Source: Gentiana macrophylla (lineage: Eukaryota > Streptophyta > Magnoliopsida > Gentianales > Gentianaceae). From it: DNA of 64,000 nt. Location of the stretch: assembly GCA_026214975.1 (NCBI GenBank), contig CM047805.1:193387620-193451619 (forward strand). The letters are read 5' to 3'. The notes under the pieces are model-generated. The model searched no databases and was not told the DNA's origin. It saw only the letters and a program-made list of their open reading frames with translations. Each line of letters opens with the position of its first letter. The first letter of the stretch is position 1. Positions 10,501 to 21,409 of the stretch are shown piece after piece. The position numbers and the translations under genes were made by a program.

Positions 10501-10799
10501 ATAACGAGCCTGTCTATCCTCTCTTGAGCAGAATTCAGGGTAAATAAGGGTATAATTATTGGTACCATTTAGAGCGTTATCAGGTCTCATCCGGAGGGAC
10601 GGGCCAGCAACAAAATCCTTATACAATATCCTTCCGAGCGCATATGGATTATGTAGAGGATTTGCGTTTAAACAACATGCTACTTATTGTAGAAGGCCTT
10701 CCTCCTCAGCCCGTCAACAAGTTTGTTCCCCCGATACCAGCACCTACGGAGATACAACCCACTCAAAACCCATAGAGAACCATACCTGCCCGCACAGAA
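10501..10799 (+). other. Tat 5' LTR remnant, degenerate primer site and leader
   Basis: ATTATTGGTACCATTTAGAG near 10,555-10,574 sits where Tat elements have a TTGG(T/C)GCC primer site, and is likely a mutated copy. The next 230 bp lead to gag without a convincing domain. Confidence 0.4.
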
Positions 10800-12137
10800 A
10801 TGGAGGGAAGCAACCTTGCCACTTCTCAGCCTAAGGAGGGAAGAAGGTCAGCTTTAGCTCGTCTAGGGCCCGTGGTCGATGACCGCGGTGCAGCCCCGGG
10901 GCGACCTAAAAACCCACGACAGGTCCATACCCGCATTGAGAGGCGGGGAGAATCACAGGTTGAGGAAAGTCATACCCAGCTCCCCATGATACCCGATGAT
11001 CAAAATGAGATGAACATAATGAAAAAACAAATAGAGGAATTGCAAAAGGGTAGAACCGGGAGAGAAAGTAATCCCGCCTGGGGCACAAGTGTTCTTCACC
11101 CAAACATCTTAAAGGCAGCTCCACGGGGAAGTACTCACTATCCCAACTTCACTAATTATCATAGAGCAACAGATCCTTTGGATTGGCTTTCGGCTTTCCA
11201 AAGCAGAATCAGTCTATGCACACCGAGTGATGAGGCATGGTGTATAGCTTTTATGGGATCAATGCAAGACAGAGCGGCGTCATGGATTCACGGACTTCCT
11301 CCAAGTTCGATCCTGTCTTGGGACGATTTAATAACCAAATTTATAACCTAGTTCAAATCAGTGAGTGGACCCAAAAAGACCCACATCGACCTTCACGAGG
11401 TCCGACAAGGTGAAAACAAAACCACCCGCAGCTATTATGAGCGATTTTACAAAGTGTATGAGCTGACTAGAGGGATAGCAGACAACGTTGTGATGAACAA
11501 CTTTGAAACAAGGTTGAGTCCGGGCTACCTGAAATCATATTTTGCTCTCACACCATCAACGAACCTTCAGGAGATGTTATCTTCAACAAGAAAGTATATT
11601 GCAACCGTAGGGAATGAAGGATCTTCACCAACCTATAAGGGAAAATAGAGGGTTGAACTCAGCCCGCCCAGGGACAGCCACAGAAATTGGGATAGAGATA
11701 TCAAAAAGCCTGAAATATTTAGGGAAGAGACCTTCACTCCTCTCAAAATATCATACACCCAAATATTAAATAAAGTAAGGGATGAACTCCCTGAGCCATA
11801 CCCCATAAATCCGGACCCGCGTCGCGACACTACCAAGTATTGCGGTGTTCACAGAGATAAAGGTCACACCACTGAGGTATGCATGCAGTTCAAACGAGAA
11901 ATTGAAAAGCTATTGGCTTGCGGCATGCATGATCAATACAAGAATGACGGCGGGGTGCCGAACCGAAATGATAGACAAAACGATCAGTACGACAGGCGGA
12001 TTCGCATGATCACAAAAAATCCTCCCAGCAATAATCAAATCAAAAGCCGCATCGGTTCTATTAACATGCATGTGGAGAAGCCAGCTGTCCTGTGCGGAAT
12101 GTGCAACCCCTTGCTTTTACCCGAAGCAAGCTGGTGA
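10800..12137 (+). pseudogene. gag: Tat gag (capsid and zinc knuckle), stop-containing
   Basis: One frame runs the whole way with in-frame TAG stops at 11,349 and 11,646. The order is: a basic N-terminus; a coiled segment (EMNIMKKQIEELQ); the Retrotrans_gag core (DPLDWLSAFQSRISLCTPSDE, then AASWIHGLPPSSILSWDDL); its second half after the first stop (TRSYYERFYKVYELTRG); and a CCHC-like finger KYCGVHRDKGHTTEVC (about 11,842-11,890) followed by a conserved helix. In Tat elements this protein forms the particle. Capsid and finger are recognisable but could not be made intact. Confidence 0.82.
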
Positions 12138-12824
12138 CTTCCATCAACGTGGAGGACATGTGTCTTTGTGTTTCGGTAGTAGTCAATCGAGCATGCATCA
12201 ACAGAGTTATGATCGACTACGGGAGCATGTCGAGACTTTTTTTAACTCTGCTTGTTTGAAGAGCTTCGATTCAATGACTCTAACCTGAGGCCGCACAATG
12301 GCACCATTGAGGGTTTTACCAACCATAAGATACAAGTAAAGGGGGCCATCGATCTAGATGTACCGATGAGAGATTATGCACCCTTCCGAACTGAAAAGGT
12401 AACATTTCTCATGGTCGACCTTCAATCAAACTATAACATGATAAATGGAACGCCGGCCTTAAAGCAATTTCAGATGGTAACCTTCATCCCACATCAGCGG
12501 GCAAAGTTTTATGTCGAGGATAGTGTCAGGGTATCGGTCAGTGAGCCCGCAACCGTCCTCACCTTTATCCAAGAAATGAGAACCAAAAATAAGAGAGCTC
12601 GCATTGAACTGCCTGAAAATATGGAGGACATTGGAATGATAAGAATGATGGGAGGACCCCTCCCCGTCAAAGTAGAATATGAAACCTTGCAAGTTAGGGA
12701 TGAGCCCGACTTCATAGCAGAGGATGAGTTGATCGAGGTAGTAGTTAAAGGCGAATTTCCAGATCATAAGATCAAGATAGGGGGTCACCTAGGCCTCTCT
12801 AAGAAAGAAGCTCTGATTAATTAG
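12138..12824 (+). pseudogene. Tat aspartic protease (broken)
   Basis: The active-site block is in a second frame at about 12,190-12,240 (INRVMIDYGSMSRLF, where an intact member has D-[TSG]-G-[AS]). The downstream region returns to the gag frame: MVDLQSNYNMINGTPALKQF corresponds to the family block with YNAILGRP. A TAG at 12,822 separates it from RT. The Tyr at the second active-site position is not the family residue, so it is unlikely to cleave even without the frameshift. Confidence 0.7.
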
Positions 12825-13790
12825 CTCAAAGAAAACCTATATGCATTTGCCTGTGTGGTTACGGATATGAGAGGAGTTGAGGCCGACGTCGCCCTCCATC
12901 ATCTCAATGTCGACTCTACCTTCAAACCAAAACAACAGCGAGCCCGACAATTCACCAAGGAAAATGAAACCACGGTTAAGGTAGAGGTCGGGAAATTCTT
13001 CAGGCAGGAATAATCAGAGAGCTAGCATACCCTACTTGGCTGGCGAATGTAGTCATGGTGAAAAAACATAACGGAAAGTGGAGAATGTGCATTGACTTCA
13101 CGTACATCAACAAGGCTTTCCTAAAGTATCCTTATCAACTTCCCCGAATTGATAGACTGGTTGATTCCATCGCTGGTTTTGAGGTTCTTAGTTTTCTGGG
13201 TGCATACTTGGGGTATCACCAAGTAAATATGGCTGAATCCGACAAAGAAAAAACGGCCTTCAGAGCTGCTGGGGCCTATATTATTACAAAATAATGCCCT
13301 TCGGGTTGAAAATGCGGGTTCGACCAATCAGAGAATGGTCAACAAAGTTTTCAGCTCATAGATCGGGAAGAACATGGAGGCTTACATAGACGATATGATT
13401 GTTAAATCTACAGGTGACGGTCATGCTGTCAACCTCCAAGAGAATTTCAACAATGTTCGGAAACACTCAATGAAACTCAATCCAGCCAAATGTACATTTG
13501 GTGTCCAGGCAGGCAAGTTTCTAAGGTTCATGGTTAGTCGACGAGGGATCGAAGCTAATCCAGAGAAAATTCAATCTCTGCTCGATATGCAGGAACCTAC
13601 CATAATGAAGGAGGTTCAGAGGCTCAATGGCAGAATCATCGCTTTGGGTCGTTTTATCTCAAAATCAGCAGAAAAATGCCTCCCCTTCTTCAAAATACTC
13701 AAAGGTGACAAATCTTTCTCATGGAGTAAGGAATTTTCTCAAGCTTTGAAGGAATATCTAGGAAACCACCTCTTTTGGTTAGCCCTGTAG
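12825..13790 (+). pseudogene. Tat reverse transcriptase (broken)
   Basis: The order is the LYAFACVVTDMRGVE thumb-side start, a stop and frameshift near 13,011, then VKKHNGKWRMCIDFTYINKAF (13,058-13,120), SFLGAYLGYHQVNM, a frameshift near 13,290 at the MPFGLK block, and the catalytic YIDD (MEAYIDDMIVKST, 13,374-13,412). The connection segment NAAKCTFGVQAGKFL-like follows. The catalytic Asp pair is present. At least three lesions make it non-functional. It is most similar to Tat/Retand RTs (KWRMCVDFT and YIDDM signatures). Confidence 0.85.
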
Positions 13791-14074
13791 AAGGAGATGA
13801 TTTGTTTTTGTACTTGGCGATCTCGGACCGGGCTGTTGCCACCGTACTTGTCAAGGAAGCCGGATCCCTCCAAAATCCCGTTTATCATGTAAGCAAGGCT
13901 CTCAGTCCGGTGGAGAGTCGTTATTTTAATGTTGAAACGTTGGCCTACTCGTTTGTTATCGCTGCCCGCAAACTTAGGGGCTATTTTACTTCACACACTA
14001 TCATTGTCGTAACAGACAGCCCGATGCGCCAAATTTTACACAGACCCAACCTTTCAGGTCATCTGCTTCGATAG
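13775..14074 (+). pseudogene. Tat first RNase H domain
   Basis: LFLYLAISDRAVATVLVKEA and NPVYHVSKALSPVESRY match the Ty3 RNase H found directly after RT, followed by the YFTSHTIIVVTDSP block. It starts by frame change at the end of RT and stops at 14,074. In Tat elements this first domain is usually degenerate because a second one follows. Confidence 0.75.
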
Positions 14075-14221
14075 GATACCAAGATTACCAAGTTCGATAT
14101 TCGATATCAACCGAGGAAGGCTATCAAAGCTCAATCATTACCAGATTTCATTGTAGAGACGAGCTTCAGTTCGACGCAACCAAGCTCGCCTGTACCACTT
14201 GAATCCGCTCCAGCCTCAAAT

Positions 14222-14640
14222 ATGCCCGATCAATGCTGGCAGTTATATGTTGACGGAGCATCAAGTCGGAATGGATACATGGCCGGTGTTATTTTGATGG
14301 AGCCGGGGACAACAAAAGAGATAGAAAAATCTCTAAGGTTTGAGTTCCTGGCCACAAACAATCAGGCCGAGTATGAGGCAGTTATAGCCGGACTTAGGCT
14401 TGCAAGGGAAATAAAAGTAGAAAATGTTGAAGTCTACTGCGATTCTCAGCTCATCGTCAACTAAATCTCAGGGGACTATGAGACGCATTGCGGAATACTA
14501 GGAAAATACGGTGAGATTGTCAAACGATTGAGATCCGACTTCAACTACGCGAGTTCATCAGAATTGGGAGAGAGGATAACGAGCGGGCAGATTATCTCTC
14601 CAGGATATCTCTTGAGAAGAAGATTGCGGATCCTTCAATT
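14222..14640 (+). pseudogene. Tat second, archaeal-type RNase H
   Basis: WQLYVDGASSRNGYMAGVIL supplies the first Asp, NNQAEYEAVIAGL the Glu, and VYCDSQLIVN the second Asp, the order of archaeal/plant type-1 RNase H. A TAA at 14,462 interrupts before the last catalytic Asp block (ENERADYLS reading in another frame, about 14,575-14,600). A second RNase H placed after the first is diagnostic of Tat elements. Confidence 0.82.
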
Positions 14641-15956
14641 ATGGTGGAATATCTTGTTGTCCCTACGATTGAAATAACAGAAATCATGGAAATTGATTCA
14701 CCAGTGCCGATTCCATGTTGGATTGACGAAATTCAAGCTTATGTAGAATCGGGCACCTTGCCCACGGACACAGATAAAGCCCACGCCTTTAGAAGAAGAC
14801 CAGCCAGGTACATCATAAATGACAGAATACTTTATAGGAGATATGCTTTTAAGCCCTTATTGAGGTGTGTCCGAAAGGAAGAAAGTGAGAAAATCCTCAT
14901 AGAGCTTCATCAAGGAGTGTGCGGGGGCCATCTCGCTAGTCGCTCTTCGGCCCAGAAGGTTGTAACCGCGGGGTATTACTGGCCAACAATCCTTAAGGCC
15001 TCAGAGAAATTATTCAGAGAATGTCCGGAATGCCAGAAACATGCGGACATCCTAAGACTACCATCGGTTGAGCAGAGCATTGTGGTCTCACCTTGGCCTT
15101 TTTTGACATGTGCGGACTCGACCTCATTGGACCCTTCCATTCGGGAAGGGGTGGATTCAAAGTTATCATAGTTGTTGTGGATTATTTCATTAAATGGATC
15201 GAGACCAAAACCTTTGTCAAGATAGCAACAAAGGATGTAGTTTATTTTTTACACAATCATGTGTGGTCTCGCATCGGCATCCCGCGGGCAGTTGTGACAG
15301 ATCACGGGCCATAGTTCAGGGATGAATTCTCGACTTTTTGTTGAGAATATAGACTCAAACACTGGTAATTGTCCGTGTCCTATCCCAGGGAAATGGCCAA
15401 GCTGAGACCGGCAATAAACAGATAATAAAGATGCTTAAAAAGAGTGTGAGTGAGAAAGCAAAGGCAGGCGGCTGGGTCGATGAGCTGCCCACCATATTAT
15501 GGGCACTCCGCACCACAATCAAAACACCCACTGGGGAAACACCATTTGCTCTGACTTACGGATCGGCCATAACTCCTATAGAAATGACGCTCCCAAGTAT
15601 CAGGGTTGTATATGATCCAACAGACAATCTACTCAACAGACAGATCGACCTAGACCCAGCGGAGGAAAAAAGGTTAGCGACGTACCATCGGCTCGGGAAC
15701 TACAAGCAAACCGCTAAAAGACATCACGACAAACGAATCCGCGACCATTCCTTCAAGGTCGGCGATTTTGTTCTTCAAAACAGGAAGGCCACTGGTCTTC
15801 AACCTGATAGGGGCAAGCTCACGAAAAACTGGGAGGGCCCTTATAGATCACAAGAGAGATAAAAAAAAAAAAGGGACTTATATTCTTATGAATCAACAAG
15901 GCTTTGAGCTTAACATACCATGGCATGCAGACAACCTCAAAAGTTACTTCATGTAA
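14641..15956 (+). pseudogene. Tat integrase (broken) with GPY motif
   Basis: The HHCC finger reads HQGVCGGHL...CPECQKHAD (14,908-15,045). The catalytic core starts after a frame change (CGLDLIGPFHSGRGGFKVII, first Asp), with the second Asp in AVVTDHG (15,295-15,310). A TAG at 15,312 then breaks it before the Glu block, which is scrambled by frameshifts around 15,320-15,430. The C-terminal part has WALRTTIKTPTGETPFALTY and the GPY/F motif NWEGPY at 15,827-15,844, ending HADNLKSYFM. There is no chromodomain, as expected for Tat. Confidence 0.82.
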
Positions 15957-16455
15957 TAATCGGCTAGGGTTATGGCTATTCTCTCGTTTACGACGTGAAT
16001 GGTTAAGCTTTCTTATTTGTAACTTTCACTAACCTAAGGGGGTGAGGCGAACTTAAGCCCGATTTTACATTTATCTTTTAAAAAAGTCCAATTTATCATA
16101 TCCTTGAAGCGTGTCCGATGTACGCGTCGACGTGATTTTCGACGTAATTTTCAAACACACAATCGGACAGTTATTAAAAATGGGGGTCATACTCTGGAAA
16201 AATTGCAAACACAAGCTTACAACTCTGAATCTTATCTGGAACAAGGGGGCCGGATACTACTATGTCGGACTAATAACGGATCGGACTAGATAAACGCACT
16301 AAATTCAAGCAAAATACAACATACATTCAAACACAAAGGGAGCATATTTTCAGAAAATGAAGAAAATATCGTTACAATTTGAACAATGCGGGACGAGGAA
16401 AGTTTATACAAAGCAGAATCATACATAGCGAAATCAAAATAAATTTTATACGACT
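15957..16455. other. Tat spacer between integrase and antisense ORF
   Basis: 500 bp without an ORF of note. A purine-rich CTAAGGGGGTGAGGCGAA near 16,035 could be a central or displaced polypurine tract. The two coding strands converge here. Confidence 0.45.
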
Positions 16456-17290
16456 TTAGGCATCGTCAGGTCGCATGTCGACATTGCCGACGTTCTCAAA
16501 ACTTAGAGAAGGATGCAACATATTATCAGCATTAGCGTCGGCCTCTTCTTCCCCTTGATCAATCTCTTCTTTATTCTCAGCTTCCTCCCGGGTGGTCTAA
16601 TTCACTTACTCCCGGAGATTTACGGCTTCGACCTGAGGCGGCTCCCAACCATCCACATAAGTGTTCAACTTGACCTCAGTGAAAGGAATGGAAGGGTGGA
16701 AAACCCTCAGATGCTCGGAGAAGGGTGGGGTAATGATCAAATCCCGCAATGTCTCAAGGCTGGTAACATCACCGCCTTGAGCCCCACAAGCACCTCATGA
16801 AATGATAGATGCCTTGGTCATACCCCATCAAAAAAGTTCTCCCCGGCCATCTTCTTTGTGGCCCAGAGGCCTTAAACACTTCCTCGGCCTCCTTTCTCAT
16901 GGCCTCTACACGGGCTTTTGCCTCGGCACTCAAGTCGGATAGTTTTTGCTTCAGATCAGCGGTCACCTCATGTTCAGCTCGCCAAAAGTTTCTAGCCTCG
17001 TCGACCCGCTGCTGCATCTCTCTCATAGACCGATCAGCTTCTTTATCCTTCTTCACGAGCTCACGGTTGAGTACAGTTAAACGCTCGGAGTTTTCCTGAG
17101 CCTTGAGCTGCATCCTCTTTGCTTCAGCAAGCTGCTTCTTCAGTTCGACGTTCTCGGCCTCAGAAGCACTATGCCGCACTTTCAGGTCAGCCGTAACCAC
17201 TTGGGCGGCCTTTAACTCCTTACCAATGGACGAGCTTGACGAAACGATCTCTTTATAATCCATTATGACCTGCTTCAGGTCGGTACCGAC

Positions 17291-17395
17291 CTAAAAAGAA
17301 GAAAAAGGAGAGCGAAGTTAGATAGGCCGATTGAAAAATAAAAAAGGCCAAAAGGCAAAGGCAATAAGAAAATTAAAGAGTGAACATATGTTTAC
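17291..17395 (-). other. Intron 2 of antisense ORF
   Basis: 105 nt. Minus-strand donor GTAAACATATG, pyrimidine run and acceptor CTTCTTTTTTAG. Removing it links the globular block (PRRAFLQIQNIDYLWGLYGA) to the coiled coil (MDYKEIVSSSSSIGKELKAA). Confidence 0.6.
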
Positions 17396-18143
17396 CATGC
17401 TCACCGTTGCCCCATACAAGCCCCATAAGTAATCAATGTTTTGAATTTGAAGAAAGGCACGGCGGGGTTCGGTTTTATCTGATAGCACTATCATGTCCAC
17501 AATACCGCGACCAACCTCCAGCTGAACGGGGTTGGGAAGGCTCCATCTCAGATGCCTCAATGAGGCCACATCGGCTATTCCTCTAGAAATTGTGATCGCC
17601 CGAGACATGTCAATTGGCAGCTGCCGCATAAACACCCTATCCAACCAGACGGCAGGAGTACCACGAGGCCTTACGGGCAAACCAGCAAAAGGCACCATTA
17701 AGGTTGTTCCTGCCGAGCTTGATTTATCGACCACGGTTTTGCCTTTGTCCGCACTATCCTTGGATATTGGCTGAGATTCCTATTGAATAAAGGCGTCGGC
17801 CTCTAACTAGTTATTGCTGAGCTTGGACTTCTTGGATAGACGAGTCTCCTTCACGCCATCCACACCAATAGTGGATTCAGATGCCTTCCTTTTCTCAAAA
17901 GCCGGAGCTTTTCTCAGGACAGTCTGTTTGAGAGGTTTTCTCACCGTAGCTTTCCCGGTTGTTTGTTTAGCGGGTGGCAATGCCACTTTCCCAGCCTTAG
18001 AGCTTGAGGTCCCCACCGAGTCAATGCAATGTTGACCATAGGAAGAGCGGACTTAACCCTTATAAGGTCTCCGCTCCTTTTCACCCCGCCTGATGTCTTC
18101 TTGGTGGCCAGCAGATTATGTTGTTTCAAAGAATCCATAGTAC

Positions 18144-18306
18144 CTACAAAAAGGAAAGACATATTAGTATACAACCAAAAGAAAATAATAGAACAAAAAT
18201 GAAAGCAAATGTAGTAAAAAAACAAGGGATAAACAGATAAGTTTACTTAGACCCTTCCTTGAGGAAGTGAATAAACACACAGAGCACAAAGAGGGCATGC
18301 ATCTAC
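18144..18306 (-). other. Intron 1 of antisense ORF
   Basis: 163 nt. Minus-strand donor GTAGATGC after ECHFG and acceptor CCTTTTTGTAG before a frame reading MDSLKQHNLLATKK. Coding-like sequence lies on both sides and stops lie within. Confidence 0.55.
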
Positions 18307-18944
18307 CAAAGTGACATTCTCCATACCAGTCGGGATCACAAGGCAGCGGTTCAACCACAACCACTGGATCACCCACGCCCGCACCAGAGAGTCCGGCCAT
18401 CCTAACATAGGGTTGATAGACGTCTAAGAGAAGCCTCCATTTGAAGCCCCAATCCTGACCCTGTCCTCTTCGAACAAACATGAGCAACTCTTTAAGCAAA
18501 GCTATGAACTCGTCATCGTCAAACTGAATTTTCTCATTCTTCAAGTGTTTAGTTTTACCTGAGTTCACGAGGATTTTCGGGAAGGGCCAACCTATTCGCG
18601 ACTCCACCTTCATACATCTTTTATTCCTGTCTGATACCTTATAGAGGAGGTCGAACAAAATTCAGGGTCTACCACTGCTCGATCTACTGCGGGGCTAAAT
18701 CTGACCGTTCTGCCTTTCTTGTTGAAGCCATAGAAGTAAAGTAATACCAGCAATGATGGATCTCGCCCACGAAGACGACTTATCACTATAAAAGCCATCA
18801 CCACGCGGACAGTCGCCAGTGTAAGATCGCATGGCATGACCTGGAGCTCCTCCATGAATCTGACGAAGAATGGATCAAATGGTGGTTGAAGTCCGGCAAC
18901 AACATGATCATAGTGCAGCCACAGAAAATCCTCATTATCCTGAC

Positions 18945-19100
18945 TAGGGATGTCAATGGCTACGGGTGGATACGGGTTTGGCTATATCCATACCCTACCC
19001 AAAAACATTCCTTACCCATACCCTACCCGCTACCCATGCGGGTAGAAAATTTAAAATCCACACCCTCCCCATACGGATATCCACGGGTCTGTGGATATCC
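18945..19100 (+). mobile_element. hAT-type element terminus (partial)
   Basis: TAGGGATGTCAATGG abruptly replaces coding sequence of the antisense ORF and is followed by GGGTA/TACCC-rich subterminal repeats, typical of plant hAT ends. The preceding 8 bases are ATCCTGAC. No matching right end or duplication was found before 21.4 kb, so the element is truncated or rearranged and its right limit is arbitrary. Confidence 0.5.
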
Positions 19101-20492
19101 ATAGATATCTTATTTTATTCTCAACTAAGTATAACAACTCTATATATACCATCAATTTCGCCGGAGCAACGATAAACGAGTGGCAAAATGCAAAATCGAC
19201 AATGACTCAGTAAAGCTTAACAAAAAATATTAATATACATAGTAAGCAAACAGTAAGCAAACCAGCAAATGCAATATTTTTGAAGAATAAATGTAAGCAA
19301 TCAAAAAAAAAGTAAAAATATATATAAATGAATAGGTTTTTGCAAAGAAGGGCACATTAATGAAAATATCAGAATTCAAGGAAACTAAAATTTAATCAGG
19401 ACAAAACTTATACGAACTTCCCAAAATACCCTTTGCAAGTATTTTTCAAAAAATGCCATGATATGCACCGATTTCTTGCGCAATCTTCCTGCGTTTACGT
19501 CTAACCATTTTCCAATTTCTTTGCTTGTATTTTATACGGCCAAACCTTTTCCAATTTCTTTGATTGTCGTCGGTTATACCACAGATCGGAGAGGGAGTCA
19601 ATTATAGGGTTGCCGGCTACCTGTTGGTATAACCACAGAAATTGACGTTCAAAAGGTATAACCACAGAAATTTATGTTCTATTTCTTCACCTTCGTCGAG
19701 CAGCCACGTTCAATTTCTTCAGCGTCGTCGAGCAGCTGGAAGGATTGGATTTGCATAGAAAATCGGAGAGGGAGTCATTGATTTGATCGCCGGCTGCCTG
19801 GTGGTGTGGTAGTCCCGGCAGTGGCAATAGTTGATGGCCGGCTGCCTGATTTTCGCCGGCTGAGTGGATAATTTATGGCCGGCTACTGCTTCATTTGCAA
19901 AAATCTGGCTGCTGCTTCATTTCCTACGGCTGTGCCGCCGGGCTGGGGCCACGTGCACCGGCGAAGGAGTTAACGGGGGCCATGGTTGCCGGAGAAGCAG
20001 GCTGTATTTTTTTTTTTTTTTTTGAAAAATTTTAGGGTTTAGGGTTGTTACTATTAATTTTTAACGTTACTACATTTTTTTATGTAACTTTATCTATTTT
20101 ATAGGGCTGTTACTACTTTTTTATTGGTCGTTACTACATTTTTTGGGTTGTTACTACTTGTTACTACATTTTGTTTTTGAAGTTTTTTAGGGTTTAGGGT
20201 TGTTACTATTAATTTTTTAACGTTACTACATTTTTTGATGTAATTTTATCTATTTTACGAGCTGTTACTACTTGTTTATTGGCCGTTACTACATTTTATG
20301 GACTGTTACTACTTTTTTTGGCTATTACTCATTTTTCATTGGATGTTACTACATTTTATGGGTTGTTACTACTTGTTTATTGGCTGTTACTGCATGTTTT
20401 TTGGCTGTAACTACACTTCATATACTTACCCCAATTGACTCTGACTATAGCTAATACAAATGTACGTTTTTTTGTAGCATTGTGCTGATGAA
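19101..20492 (+). other. Upstream region of MULE, with internal duplications
   Basis: No ORF. It contains two copies of CGGAGAGGGAGTCA followed by a CCGGCTNCCTG block (19,587 and 19,764), a T17 run near 20,006, and a tandem array rich in GTTACTAC (20,032-20,420). It is probably promoter/5' UTR of the MULE whose exons begin near 20,493, but this is inferred from position only. Confidence 0.4.
20032..20340 (+). repeat. Tandem duplication of about 155 bp, GTTACTAC-rich
   Basis: Two units start at 20,032 and 20,187, each beginning TTAGGGTTTAGGGTTGTTACTA and carrying several GTTACTAC(A/T)TTTT words. More GTTACTAC copies trail to about 20,420. The first 14 bases resemble the plant telomere repeat (TTTAGGG)2. 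Confidence 0.7.
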
Positions 20493-21409
20493 ATGATCGA
20501 TGAGGATCAACAACATCATAAGAATCTTTGAGATACCACGCTTGCCTTGAGGGATGACACCCCTGAAGAGTTATCAACCAAAATGACTTCAGTTTTTACA
20601 ACTGATCAAGTATGTACTTAAAAGATGTACTATTTTAGTGTTTGTGCATTTTAAACTTGAGTTTGTATTCATTACGTTTATATATTGTTCACAGGTATTT
20701 AATTCGCATGAAGATGTCACCAAACACCTCAAGGCAATGAGATCAAACATGAATGGAAAGCGGACACATCCCATTACATTCCAATGTGAGAGGGGTGGAT
20801 TACCAAGGGATCATTGCAAAGGAGGAAAGTACGAGAAAAAATTTGGCACTACCGGAAAGAATAAGCCAAGGGAATCGTCCACAAGGAAATCCGGATGTCC
20901 GTTTCTATTGAAAGCCATAAAGGATAAGTTTTTAGGGAGGTGTGGACGGTAAAAGTCTTGAATGGTATACATAATCACAAATCATTCAAGTATTATGAGG
21001 GTCATGCATACCTTGGTCGGATTGATAAAGAACAAGTTGATGTTGTTGAAACAAAAACTCGAAATGACATTTTGCCTAAAAATATACTACGAATGTTGAG
21101 AAATGATGATGGGAAAAACTGTACGTCACGAAAGATGGTCTATAACATTCATGCTAAGATAAGAAAGAACGCACGAGAGGGTCGTACAGTGATGCAAAAG
21201 GTTTACAAATTGGCGGATAAGAATACATCCTTCGTTGAGTGTACGTATGATGAACGAAACGTAGTGAAGGATGTATTTTGGGCCTTTAACGAAAGCTTGT
21301 CCCTTGCAAAGTGCTTTCCTTCTGTCATTCTTATGGATTGTAAATACAAGACAAACAAGTACAAGATGCCCCTTTTGCAGATTGTTGGCGTTACGTCTGC
21401 GGATGCCCG
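20493..21409 (+). pseudogene. FAR1-type MULE transposase, N-terminal part (truncated)
   Basis: Exon 1 from 20,493 (MIDEDQQHHKNL, then an in-frame TGA) reads ...FTTDQ to a donor at 20,610. An 85-nt intron (20,610-20,694, GTATGT...TTCACAG) follows. Exon 2 reads VFNSHEDVTKHLKAMRSN, then a FAR1-like zinc finger: QCERGG, SGCPFLLKAI, WTVKVLNGIHNH (Cys...Cys...His-x-His), with a 1-nt shift near 20,935. Next is the start of the MULE domain, DVFWAFNESLSLAKCFPSVI and LMDCKYKTNKYKMPLLQIVG, with the first catalytic Asp. It ends after VGVTSADAR, exactly where Sirevirus LTR sequence begins; most of the catalytic domain is missing. Confidence 0.8.
20610..20694 (+). other. Intron of MULE transposase
   Basis: 85 nt, donor CAA|GTATGT and acceptor TTGTTCACAG|GT, AT-rich. 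Splicing joins the DQ and VFNSHED codons in frame. Confidence 0.65.

Larger units (their letters stand above)
10501..18944 (+). mobile_element. Tat-lineage Ty3/gypsy retrotransposon (decayed) with antisense ORF
   Basis: Plus-strand gag, protease, RT, RNase H, second RNase H and integrase are followed by a long minus-strand ORF. This layout, with a second archaeal-type RNase H and an antisense ORF between pol and the 3' LTR, is characteristic of the plant Tat group. Neither LTR is complete: the 5' LTR seems cut by element B (only about 57 bp before a degenerate primer site near 10,558), and the 3' side is lost at the hAT terminus at 18,945. Many stops and frameshifts indicate age. Confidence 0.85.
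16456..18944 (-). pseudogene. Tat antisense ORF, Transposase_28-like (PF04195), two introns, 5' end lost
   Basis: Read leftward from 18,944: an N-terminal block PPFDPFFVRFMEELQVMPCD...VVMAFIVISRLRG resembles the 'putative gypsy-type transposon' family. Then come a frameshift near 18,650, FDLLYKVSDRNK and a W-rich segment; intron 1 (18,306-18,144, GT...TTTTTGTAG); a Lys/Arg-rich linker with a frameshift near 18,020; a second conserved block; intron 2 (17,395-17,291, GT...TTTTTAG); a coiled coil of about 150 residues; and an acidic tail ending at 16,456. The role of such antisense ORFs is unknown. The start is removed by the hAT terminus. Confidence 0.75.

Noticed and set aside
18966..19104. 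Tyr/Pro-rich plus-strand frames
   Set aside because: Translation of TACCC-type subterminal repeats of the hAT end.
20272..20454. 60-codon aromatic-rich frame (FFGYYS...) in the GTTACTAC array
   Set aside because: Produced by translating the tandem DNA repeat.
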